DNA of 64,000 nucleotides from the NCBI GenBank assembly GCA_028386065.3, contig JAKUCV010002770.1, forward strand, positions 4,542 through 68,541. The letters are read 5' to 3'. The notes under the pieces are model-generated. The model saw only the letters and a list, made by a program, of their open reading frames with translations, made no database searches and was not told where the DNA came from. Origin of the DNA: Turnera subulata. Its lineage: Eukaryota; Streptophyta; Magnoliopsida; Malpighiales; Passifloraceae. Position numbers and translations under genes: made by a program. Shown here in pieces: positions 22,993-33,723 of this stretch (within the stretch, counting starts at the first letter, position 1; every line of letters starts with the position of its first letter).

Positions 22993-25900
22993 ATGTCCCA
23001 TAAAATAATCCAATCCAATCCAACCCGTAACCGTAGAGTCACATGGGAAGGTTGCAGTGTCTTGCTCGACGTCAACGACGGCGACCGTCTGGTGTTTGCT
23101 CGTCTCACCGCCGGCTCGTAAGTTTTCTGGTTCCTCTCTCTCTCTCTCTTCATGTTTTGCGATCAATTCAAGTGATTAATTGGCCAATCCTTAGGACTTA
23201 TGAAAATTGGCAAGAGGAGCTGCTCGTTACGGCCATTGATTGGATGTCCTTTTGGTTCTTTGTTTCAAATCGAAAACGGAAGCTGAAGGGGAACTGTGTC
23301 TGTCTCGACTTATTCCCTCCACAAATGGTCCGTTCCTAAATTTCATTTTTAATTTCAGCCAATTTTGGGTTTCTTCTTTCTTTTTGTGATATGATACTTA
23401 TTGCTGTAGAACTATTTGGCAGGTAATGATGTTCAAGGAGAAGGAGATAGTAAAATATTGGACGAGTCCAGGGACAATAGAGCATTAGTTGATAATAATA
23501 AAGCTCAAAGCCTAACGTGCGATGATATAGAGGAAATGCGGAGGTGAGAATGCAGCAATGGTGCTGATGGCTTGATATTTGTTTTGCCAGAACTTAAAAA
23601 ATTCTTGTTTCAATTGTTTTAATCTTCTGAAACATAACTAAACAAGTTCAAGAAGAAGGATGTTTAATCCCTTAGCTTGCTAAGTGCTTCCCGGAATAGC
23701 TGTGACGATATAGTTATATCTTTAAGCCTAAAATATAAATTTATCCCCCTTGAATTGCTTCTTCTTAGAAGTTTTTGACATTTCTGATGCAGACAGGGTG
23801 CCAAAGGCAATGAAGTAACTGAAGCTCTCATTGCCAACAGCGCAATATTTGAGAAGAAAACTCAGTTTTCGCAAGTAAGTCTTTCATGTGGAGTGAAAGT
23901 TGTACTTGTTTAGTCAAAGTAGCTTTAAGTTTTGAGTTGAGCTGATTTCCGGTTTGTTTGCAGGAGAAATACAAACTCAAGAAGCAAAAAAAAGTATGCA
24001 CCTGAAGTACTTTTAAGAAGACCTGTAGCTCGAAGGTAACCTCCTCAGCGGTAATGGTGCTACATGTTCATTGCTTCTTGTTGTTTTGGGTTTTATACTA
24101 GCACTTGTTTAACGTACTTGAAAATATTGTGGATAGCGAGTCACCGAAAGTTCGCACATTTTCTGAGCTGACTGTTGGTGCAAGAATAGTTTTATTTTGT
24201 TTCTCTTTTCACAAAATTTTCATAGTACTAGACTGCAATTTTTCCATTCTCTTAATGCTGCAAGTTTCCTTCCTGCAACAAAGGAAGGTCTTACCTAGCA
24301 AAAGTAGGTCCAACGTACCGAGTGGATCTGGGTATATGGTACTTGTCTGTTGATTCACAAGCATACTATTGTAACAAGTTTAAATTCTGATGCATAAGTC
24401 TGCAATGCAAACACATGCTCCTGTTCCTCTGGTGTGTCTGTATGTAGTAATTCGACGAAAAAGGTAGGAACTAATTCAAGTAAACAAATGAGCTGGGTTC
24501 TTTTGTGTCAAGCCATTCAGGTGTGTCTTACCTAAGGTTTGATCAAAGTACCTTTAGATCTCCTGTGACATGATTTTGGAGACGATGAAGCTGACAAATG
24601 GAATATATACAATGACCCAGCTGGGGCTAAAACTTCATGCTTCAAGGCCACAAATGTATTCAGGATATGGTATAGGCTTTTTGCGCTCTTTCAGTCTCTG
24701 ACAAGTATAAAGTGACAATATAGTTTTCAGGATCTATAATAGTGTCTATAGAGCCATTTGTTAGGTAACTCACATCTGCAAATGAAACAATTAGTATTGA
24801 TTTTTTCTTGATTTACAAATCCTCAAATGTTTGTTCCCTTCCTTTCTTTTCCTGATATCTGCATCCTGATGTTTTCGTTTTCTTTGTTTCAGCATATGTG
24901 AGACATGCTTCAAGAAACATCCAGCTAAAATTCGGTAATCGTCTATGTCTTTTACTTACTTGGTTTCTGTAGGTTACATTTTGGTTTACAAGTTTTTATG
25001 TCGCTGGGTTTAGGAGATAGAATTTTATAGTGGAAGTGAATATAGTCACTAGGTAGAAGATTTAATGCATCTTTCATCTCTCTGTGTGATTTACTAGACA
25101 ATTGATTGGTTCAATTTGATTGTTTGCTTAGAATGGTGTTCAATTTTCCAATATATTGTCGTCTTCTGTGGCATTAGAATGGTGTTCAATTTTTTTTTAT
25201 TATTTTTTTTTGCGACTGAAAGAACAAAACTGCTTGAGGAGCCACGATAAAAGGGAAATGGTGTTTCAGTGGCAAGCTATTGTTGGTTATCATCGTTGAG
25301 AATTCAGATATATAGGTTTATTGGGTCCCATATTCCTCACTTTTTTTATTTATACTGTAACTGTCCTTCAAAAAAATTCTTCAACCAGTTCCAGAAAAGA
25401 GAAGAAAAAATTTCACATGGTATAGCTTGATACACTGTCATGATGAAAGACATGAAGTAAAATATCAATGCCTTTGTTTCTACTGCCTACAGCTTATATT
25501 TTTATGGAGAATAATTTCTTCTTGCTGAATCATATAAGTGCTTAACAGGTACAGGTTACGTATGTAACACATATCTTGGAAGTGCTCCATTTTCTATAGA
25601 GATAATGAGGATATTTAATTTCAGTAACGAAATTTTGCAAGAGGTGTACTTCGTCTCTGTTTTCTTTTATTCGTAAGTTTGGATCCTTTTTCTTGGGTTT
25701 GAGTAAACTGATATGTGGAGAGAATAATTCTTTGGTGCAGCACGAATTGACAAGGTGCATTGTATAAGTCTTTTAGCTCTTTCTCCATATCTTTTCCCAT
25801 TTAAAAGTAGGGATTTTTAAGGAAGTCAATGTTCTTGTGTCCAGAATTGTGCGGGCTTCTCTTAATGACCTCTGTTTAGCCCAACCTGGAACTTGTGAAC

Positions 25901-27222
25901 AAATTGGTGAGCATGAAGATACCTCTGACTTGCAATCCAATGTGAGCACAAATTTCCTTATTGCTTATATAAATTTCATCGTCTAATCTGCTAAGAGATC
26001 ATTCTGGATAGAATCAGGATCAAACTTCATCAGTCAACATGGAAGAAAGACCTCTCTTGTCTGAGCCTGATACTGCAGATCTAGTAGTGGAGACTACAGT
26101 CCATCCAGTAAGCAATGCGAGCAAAGCCCCTAAAGCTGGAGAGCGGGCATCGGGTGAGGCCCTTAAGTTGTGGAAGGAAAATGGTTTCTCTAGGTAGCCA
26201 GATGTGATTGATCAGTTTATAAGTTGATACAAAGTATTACGTAAAGATTCTATTTAAGAAGTACTTGTGCACAAAATTGATGACTGTCTTGAAAAATATG
26301 TGCAGCCTAATCATTGCTGCTCCTGATATGGATGTCTGGGGCTTGGTCAAAGATCTTCTTCCACTTCTCTCAAATTCAGCACAATTTGCTATCTACCACC
26401 TAGATCTTCAGGTCTTGTGCTTCCAATTCTAGGATATAAGACACTTATTTCTAATACTTTGTTTCTAAAAATTTGTCTTTTGGTGGCAGTCATATTCAAC
26501 TTTTATGGTTTTGCACAATCAATTCATGGCTTTTCTTTTTAATTATTTGATTTCTATAACCTTCCGGAAGTATTTTATTGTCCAATTACTCAATAATAGG
26601 TGTACTAGCACTCAGTTCACAAGCCCGTTCCTGAAGATGTGGTCCACAGCAAAATTTATATCCATGCATTTTATGCTCTTAGTTATAGATTATTAATTAT
26701 ATCTGTGATATGTTTTTTAATGCTAGAGTTTCATGCATGTGTTTTAGGTGAGGATTCAGTTGGGGACTTAACTATCTGTTTCTTTTCAAATGCAGCAACT
26801 GGCAACGTGCATGCACAATCTACAGCTTGCAAAGATGGCAATTCGTTAACTTTCAGAAACTTGGCTGCGTGAATATCAGGTTTGTTGGCTATGTCACCTA
26901 AATAGTATGATACATCAGGGGTCTCTTGCCACTGGATGGGCGTCGACACTATGTCTTCTAAGGTCATATGACTTTTGGGAGAAATATAGATGCATACATA
27001 CTTAGCTGGATTTTTACCCTCCCTTGATATCAGTTCTTGGAAGGTAGAAACAAAAGCAATCAATTTATGCTATGACCAAAAAAGCGAGCAATCTGCATCA
27101 AGGGAGACTAAAAGGGGTTTATTATTGTGTTATACTTGGTGCTGCTGGTTCTTCCATCAAGAACTCATCCTTTAGTGCAGATGAGTGCCTTTGGAGGCTA
27201 CATTTAAGTGGGACGAGGATAT
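22993..27222 (+). pseudogene. TRM6: tRNA m1A58 methyltransferase non-catalytic subunit (TRM6) pseudogene
   Basis: Exon by exon the sequence follows plant TRM6, the partner that with TRM61 makes 1-methyladenosine at tRNA position 58. Recognisable exons: 22993-23117 (VTWEGCSVLLDVNDGDRLVF), about 23195-23327 (KIGKRSCSLRPLIGCPFGS), 23423-23543, 23793-23874 (EALIANSAIFEKKTQFSQ), 23964-24035 (EKYKLKKQKK), 24893-24934, 25549-25643 (TGYVCNTYLGSAPFS), 25741-25754, 25845-25941 (RIVRASLNDLCLAQPGTC), 26018-26193, 26306-26411 (LIIAAPDMDVWGLVKDLLPL), 26796-26879 and about 27148-27222 (VLPSRTHP, QMSAFGGYI). Lesions: extra bases near 23199, 23284 and in the A8 run at 23985-23992; TAA at 26847-26849; a one-base loss near 27213; and no exon between 24934 and 25549 where the conserved FMRVD/DVLVVDMVGG part should be. 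Introns are retained, so it arose by DNA duplication or decay in place, not retroposition. Some single-base indels could be assembly errors, but the missing exon and stop argue for a true pseudogene. Confidence 0.85.
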
Positions 27223-27847
27223 GTACTTCTTAATCCTATCTTGTATTCATAGATTTGTAAGCTGTCCTCATGTTGTTGGCTTTTCGCTGGCATGCAAAGG
27301 AAATGCTTTCAAGTTTTGCGTCTACTGCTGCCCTATATTTTGATCGTATATTTCATTTGAGGGACCACTTCTGTTAAAATCACTTGCTTGGGAACCCTGC
27401 AATGCAATGCATAATTTGTTTTCTGGTAGGTTGCATTCTGGTTCCTATTCCTTGGTGCCACTGCTTTCTCTACGAGAAATGTGTGCAATTTTCTGTCACA
27501 TTATTAGGCTGCTTGGTGCATTATCTACAGGTAGTACTAGATGCCTAATGCAACTTTAGAAGTACTTCATGGACCATTCTGCTTAAGTTAAGAGAAGAAT
27601 ATGAACTGCTAAGTTTGGTAAACTTGAAAAAATCCTGAAACAGAGTGGCTTTGTAGTACCACATAATTCAAAAGAGGAGGTGTTTTAGAGTTCAACGTTG
27701 GATTGAGCTTTAGGCATAAATAAACGGGTAGTAGTTGCTGGTACTATCATCTCGATTATCAATAGCAAGAGGCTAATTAGGTAATGTTTGTTTAGGGGTA
27801 GGGACAGGAGCTTGTTCACCCATCTAAATGACATATATGGACACAAG
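27223..27847. other. Intergenic spacer before LTR element
   Basis: No gene is visible. It probably includes the old 3' untranslated sequence of the TRM6 copy. It ends in the CAAG target site of the LTR element. Confidence 0.5.
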
Positions 27848-28305
27848 TGTCACGGGCCAAGAGTGTGGCGCAGCGGATGCACACTCTCACCGTGCGGCAC
27901 AAGCAAGATCGTCCCTTAACTTGTAAGCCTACCACACGCAAACACAACGAAGATAGAGAACCAAGAGAATAATAAAGCAAGAGAAATAATTGGGAGAAGA
28001 CTCAGTATTATTATTAATAAACCATCAACAATAATACACGCCCAACAACCCCCCTTCACGCGTCCTATTTATATAGGTGCCGCAAGGCTCTCTCCTAATT
28101 TGACAGTGCTAAGTAATCCTAGTCCAACACAAACTCGGTTTACTTAACCCCCACACAAACCCAATCCTAATACAACAAGGTTAGCTACTCCTAGTCACAA
28201 TAGGATTCCTACCAACAACCAAAGTAGTGTCCCAACCCAACTCAAACTCCTATGCACAGTAGGATTCCGGACTCCTATGCGCACTAAGATTCCGGGGTCG
28301 TGACA
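27848..28305 (-). repeat. 3' LTR of the non-coding element
   Basis: 458 bp, TGTCACG...CGTGACA, with inverted 7-base termini. TATA-like TATATAAATA on the minus strand is at 28066-28075. Confidence 0.9.
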
Positions 28306-30583
28306 TTCTCCACCACCTAATCTTGCAACGCCCTCGTTGCAACCCGATGATGCACCACAGCTACTCGACCCTCGAATAGTCGCTTCCGATGTTCACGCTT
28401 CCACTTCGCTTTGTGAAAATCCTTCCACTCCTCGAAATGCCAAAGCCAACGAACCATCGACCAAAATCCATGCTCGTGATTAAACCATGACTCATGCCCA
28501 GCCATATCCGGTTCCCAATCACTTGCATGCCCACTTGAACTTCGGCTACTATCCCCGCAACCTTGAACAAGTGAAACCCGCTGCTCATCATGTAATCCCA
28601 TGACTCCAAGCAACGTCCTTGTACATGTATCCCGTCGCTCACCATGTAATCCTATGGCTCCAAGCAACGTCGCTGAACCCGTCTCTACCCCGAGAACATG
28701 TCCGTCCGCGTACCCGCGCACCCGATGTAAGAACCTACACCGTACCCCAAGCTTCATGCCAACTCTTCTCGTTGTGCATTCCTCGCTGGAACCCTCTCCA
28801 CCACCCGAACCATCACAGTCCCTTGTGAATGAAGAGCACCCGATCTCTGTCCCGAAATCGGCCCGTGAAAGAACTATACCTCGCCCCCTCAATAGTCCCT
28901 CAATCCTGGATAAGCCATGAATGTCCGTCTTATCATGCCATGCAAACCTGCACCCAGCACCAATGAACGTCCCAACACCATGTCCACCATCCATAGAATG
29001 AGTCGCATTCGCGCCCGCCAACCGTCGTTTGTGTGTGTCCAGGATTTCCATAAAATCCATCACAGCAACTCTCCAGTCCGGCGTCAATCCGCAACAGCCT
29101 TCTTGTATGCCACAAAATTTCCACGCAACCCGTCCAAGCTTGCCAAGTGCAACTTCGAACGAAGCTCTCCACACCCGCAATTCACCAAGGACTCCCCGCG
29201 CAATTTTGCTCCAGCAACCAAGTCTGACCTTGCAAAATCCCCTCCTAGATGCTTACAAAGTATCCACACTCCTTGCTGTCCAAAGTTCTCTCCAATTGTA
29301 CTCCCAAGAGTCTCCACAATTCGACCAAGAACCAAGCCAAGCAACCCGTGCACTTTGTTTCCAAGCACCAAGAAAGTTCCCTTGAGTCTAATCCTTCTCC
29401 TGAAGCCAAACCCCACCAAGTTTCTCCTTGGAACCTGTCTTGAATCCACACCAACAACAGTCGCTCCCAAAATTGCCTTGCACCCGTGTACCGTCCCACG
29501 CAATTTCACGCCCAACCTGCGCCAATTGTGTGCAGCCCCGCCAATTCTGCGCACCAGCCCACGCCAAGTAGCCTACCAATCGTCCAGCGTGTACCACCAG
29601 CACCCAACCGCACCAGAACACGCCCGATCAGCTCGCCAATAACGCACCAGCGCTAACAGTAATCAGCTAGCACCCGACAAAACACCACGGTCTAGCAAAC
29701 AATTTCAGCAACCAAGTGTGATCAAGCCACAGAAAACCACCAAGAAAACTCAAGTAAAAGCTTCGAATCCTTCTCTGCCCACCCTAGTCACCTTTGTCTG
29801 CTCCAAAGCTCCACAAACCTTGCTATCCAAACACCAAGCCAATCTACACCTCTCCACAAGATGCACCAATCGGCCAGCAAAGAACACAACAACAAGATTG
29901 CACTTTGTCCAAGCACCAACAAAAGTCAACCAGGAAAAACAAATAAAACCACTTGATTCTCCTTCCCCTCTCGAAGCAAAAGAACCAGGTACCTTTGTTT
30001 GAAGTCGCACTCCTCGTTCCTGCTCAAACCAACCGCACTAAATCTATCCAGTGTCGATGCGCAACCCGCAACACCAATTCCTGCCTCCTGTCACACCAAG
30101 TCTGCCCGTCTCACGCCAAAACCAACAGCACCTGCACGCATCTAGCAAGCAAATCTCGCCTCCAGCCCGCACCAAGACAGCCCACAGAAAAGATATCGAC
30201 AAGGCAACACCACAGAAAAAGTCGACCAACAGCAACAAAAAGATTCAACAACTCCAAAACAAAACCAAGCCTCAAAATTACCTTCAAGAGTGCGTGTGAA
30301 TTTATATAAAAAATTTCCGTACCAACCAGCCTTGCTGCAGCCCAATCGCACAAAAAGTGCGCCCAGTCGCGCCAAAAAGTGCGCCCAGTCGAGCCAAAAG
30401 GCGCGCCCAGCAGAACCCAGAAAGTGCACCCAGTCGAGCAAAAAGGCGCGCCAAGACCTGCACCCGCGAACCAAAAGGCACGCCCAGATCTGCACCCGCG
30501 AAACAATTGGCACACCTACCAGCACCAAATCGCACCAACAGCGAACAAAAGGCACCAACAGCAAGTCAAGCTCTGCTACCACT

Positions 30584-31041
30584 TGTCATGGGCCAAGAGT
30601 GTGGCGCAGCGGATGCACACTCTCACCGTGCGGCACAAGCAAGATCGTCCCTTAACTTGTAAGCCTACCACACGCAAACACAATAAAGATAGAGAACCAA
30701 GAGAATAAGAAAGCAAGAGAAATAATTGGGAGAAGACTCGGTATTATTATTAATAAACCATCAACAATAATACACGCCCAACAACCCCCCCTCACGCGTC
30801 CTATTTATATAGGTGCCGCAAGGCTCTCTACTAGTTTGACAGTGCTAAGTAATTCTAGTCCAACACAAACTCGATTTACTTAACCCCCACACAAACCCAA
30901 TCCTAATACAACAAGGTTAGCTACTCCTAGTCACAATAGGATTCCTACCAACAACCAAAGTAGTGTCCCAACCCAACTCAAACTCCTATGCACAATAGGA
31001 TTCCGGACTCCTATGCGCACTAAGATTCCGGGGTCGTGACA
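30584..31041 (-). repeat. 5' LTR of the non-coding element
   Basis: 458 bp, about 97-98% identical to 27848-28305. TATATAAATA on the minus strand at 30802-30811 is the likely promoter. The primer-site-like TGGTAGCAGAGC lies immediately inside (30570-30581). Confidence 0.9.
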
Positions 31042-32437
31042 CAAGACTCCTCCGTCTATAATCCTGGAAAGACCGGAAATAAAGAAAAAACATAGAAAAG
31101 ATGTTTTTTCTTCCTCGTCTGCTGGTACCCGAGGAACGGTGACTTCACCATCTCAAACAAGAAGTCAGTCGTGGCTTCGTGGAAAACATAAAGAATGCTC
31201 CGCCGAAGGATTTTCTTGGCAAATTGCGTCACCCATGGAGAAATTCGCGCAACTTTTGGTTTCCACACTTCTTACAACTGAAAAAGCCCAAAATGAGAGA
31301 AAGCCCAGCAAAGCTATACAGATGGAGTGGCAACTGGCAACTGGCGACAAAACAGACAAGTTAAAGAAGTTATCAATTGCTTAGTGTAAGTGGTAAGGGA
31401 TTTGATTCTGTTTAGGGGAAATTTTGGATTTGAGTCGCAGCTAGTAAACTCTTTATTAATTTTGTTATTGTGGTGATTGACAGGCTTTTAGTCTCATAAA
31501 ATTTTATCTCTTCTTGGGGGTTTTTGTTTGTGTTACTTACTAGCATAGCATCAAACATGCATTTGGTATTGGCTTATTTGTGTGGCTGGAGTCAATTATA
31601 TTTTTTCCATCAAACCATAACAAATGCAAGTACAAAGGCCTTCATTTCTCGTAGGTTTCCTCCACTATAATCTTTTATATGGTATAGTTAAGCTAGTGGC
31701 GTTTTGGGATATTATATATCATCTCTTTTTATGGATGGTGTTTGGCCCTATGTAAATTAATTGTGGCTGATGATTGAGTTACTAGACTTTGATGGGTTTT
31801 CTTGCAGTAGGTGATCATTACGACTCTCGTAATACTAGTTATGGATTCACTAGTATTGGTTAATTTTGGTTGCCTGTCGGGAATTTTTTTTTTTAAGGCG
31901 ATAAGAAAAAAAATAACAAAGGAAAAGGGACCAGAAGGCGTATAAAAAAATGAGCCGGAAGGACGTTTATTATGTTTTGTAATGAACATTTTTAAACGAT
32001 CAGATTTTTGTTTACTTTGATTTCTTGCATCTTTCTAGTATCCAGAGGATTGATTAATTAATGACATTAGCAGCATATACTCAGTTGTGTCTTTGCCGTT
32101 TTGGGTGTAGTTTGCAAAATAAATAAATTATGGTAAATAAAAGAAATCCTGATCCTGACAAGAAGAAATATAGTTTGCTCTTCTCTTTGCCACCCGAAAT
32201 ATTCCTGGCCTTTTTACATTAACTGAAAGTATTAATTCGAAGCATGCTACGCAATACTTGTAATAAGAAGAAACTTCAAAACCTGACCATTCAAGGCTGC
32301 TAATTAAATCCTTACATCTAAGAGAAGAACCATAATTCACTTGTGTTCTTCGTAATGAACTTGACTCCAACCGCAAATTAAATTAATCAGCATGACCTAA
32401 ATACAAGAAGAACGATCAAGAAGAGCTGGACTGTTTA
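31042..32437. other. Intergenic, 3' flank of bHLH gene
   Basis: No gene is recognised. A moderately GC-rich patch at 31060-31370 is open on the minus strand (WVTQFAKKILRRSILYVFHE) and partly on plus, but shows no known motif. At 31381-31440 AAGTGGTAAGGG and GGATTTGAGTCGC resemble degraded SINE A/B boxes. Confidence 0.4.
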
Positions 32438-33723
32438 TTATTGCTCAGCCCAGTCATTTATAGCTTCAATCACCGCCTTTTTCACGACTTGAGCGTCTAT
32501 GCTATCAGTGTTTCCTTGGTTCTGCAAAATTTCAAGAGTGAAAAAACTAAAAGGATCAATGTACTTCCAAATATAATGTAGTCCACCCATTATTATGTAG
32601 TGATTAAAATATTAAAAATATGTGGCTCGAATTCCCAGACAGAGAGAAGATCATCCATTCTTTTTGTTTTTTTCTAATCAAGCAAAAAGATTTAACACAG
32701 ACATATACATATACCACATGAACTTAATTTTTAGTGGCGAGTATATATATTAATTCCAGTACTACTCCGGTAGAAAATCTTGATCTTCCCTAACAACAAC
32801 ATACACTTGAAATAGTAATTAAAAAGCGTATATTCTAAAACAAGTCATTTAAAAAAGAATAAGAATTAATCCTTACCTCTCCTCCTACCGCCTCCAGCTG
32901 GAAATTGTCTGTACATGAAACCCTAGCATCGAGCACATCAAGCCCCAGTTCTTCAAAGGCCTCTAATATGGATATAAGCAATCCGGGACATTCGTTTTCA
33001 GAAACTACATTAACAAGAAAACCCTTTTCTAGGGTTTCCACTGTAACTTGCTGGTAGCACAAAAGAGAAAGGAGGAAAAAAGAAATAATGAGATTTTTGT
33101 AATTTGAAGATCGAGGACAAACACCGAAAGCCAAAAGGATAACGGATAATACTTACCACTGGAACTGAAGTTTCAACAGTTGGAACTTGTGAGCTACCGA
33201 TCTCTTGGTTCAGCCTATCCACTCTCTCCTTCAACTTCCCTATATATTTAGATGCATCTACTATGATTGAGGTTTTGTTCATCTGTCAAATTTCATATTC
33301 CAGAAAAAGAATTGAAAAGATATCATCAGCAATATTCCTCCAGCAGTATGTGATTATTTACATGCAACAGTACTTAATGCTTTCATCAAAACAAACAATC
33401 CCCTCATTAAGCCAGTTTAACTAATTATCTTCTGATTTTGATGATTAGTGATGGTATTTCAACACTATTCCAATATATTTTGGATGATTAATTGCGCTCG
33501 CTTGAGCAAATATTGGGGGCGATTTATTAATTGGTAGAATAGTACTGATAGGAATTCCATTCCATCAAGAAAGAACAAGATGAAGAACAAATTAGATGCA
33601 AAAGAACGAAAGGAAATAAGTAAAATGAAAGTTGATATAGCTAAAGGAATTTACAGCATTAGAGTTGGTGACTGCGCGTAACTTCTCGTATAGAGCAGCC
33701 TTCTTTTGCTTCCTGAAAGACAT
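32438..33723 (-). CDS. Small atypical bHLH protein with ACT-like domain (SCREAM-like group)
   Basis: Exons 33723-33655, 33282-33157, 33050-32877 and 32521-32438, all phase 0, encode 150 residues. Residues 4-60 form a helix-loop-helix (KKAALYEKLRAVTNSNA, then NKTSIIVDASKYIGKLKERV). The preceding basic part is short and lacks the His-Glu-Arg residues used for E-box contact, so direct DNA binding is doubtful. Residues about 66-123 (VTVETLEKGFLVNVVSENE, then CPGLLISILEAFEELGLDVL) form an ACT-like dimerisation domain. The last exon gives DSIDAQVVKKAVIEAINDWA. This domain set and length match the short plant bHLH-ACT regulators often labelled SCREAM-like; presumably it acts in the nucleus through heterodimers. 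I start at 33723 because it gives the conserved N-terminal helix directly. The two upstream ATGs visible on this strand are in other frames. Confidence 0.9.

Larger units (their letters stand above)
27848..31041 (-). mobile_element. Complete non-coding LTR retrotransposon (LARD/TRIM-like), minus strand
   Basis: Two 458-bp direct repeats (27848-28305 and 30584-31041) start TGTCA(C/T)GGGCC and end GGGTCGTGACA. CAAG flanks both outer ends (27844-27847, 31042-31045). By eye the LTRs differ at about 11 positions (roughly 2.4%), which suggests a fairly recent insertion. On the minus strand TGGTAGCAGAGC (about 30570-30581) follows the right-hand LTR and resembles the initiator-methionine-tRNA primer site. 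GGTGGTGGAGAA (28306-28317) precedes the left-hand LTR as polypurine tract. The element is therefore on the minus strand. The 2.28-kb interior is C/A-rich on plus and contains no gag, protease, reverse transcriptase or integrase motif. Long open frames there (for example 29180 to 28317, minus) look compositional. It must be mobilised in trans. Confidence 0.9.

Noticed and set aside
28317..29642. Open frames of 287 (minus) and 241 (plus) residues
   Set aside because: They lie in the interior of a non-coding LTR element. The minus frame ends through the polypurine tract, and neither has gag/pol or cellular domain features.
31056..31384. Possible small gene on either strand after the LTR element
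   Set aside because: Open on both strands with no recognisable domain, signal or splice context; left as unknown.
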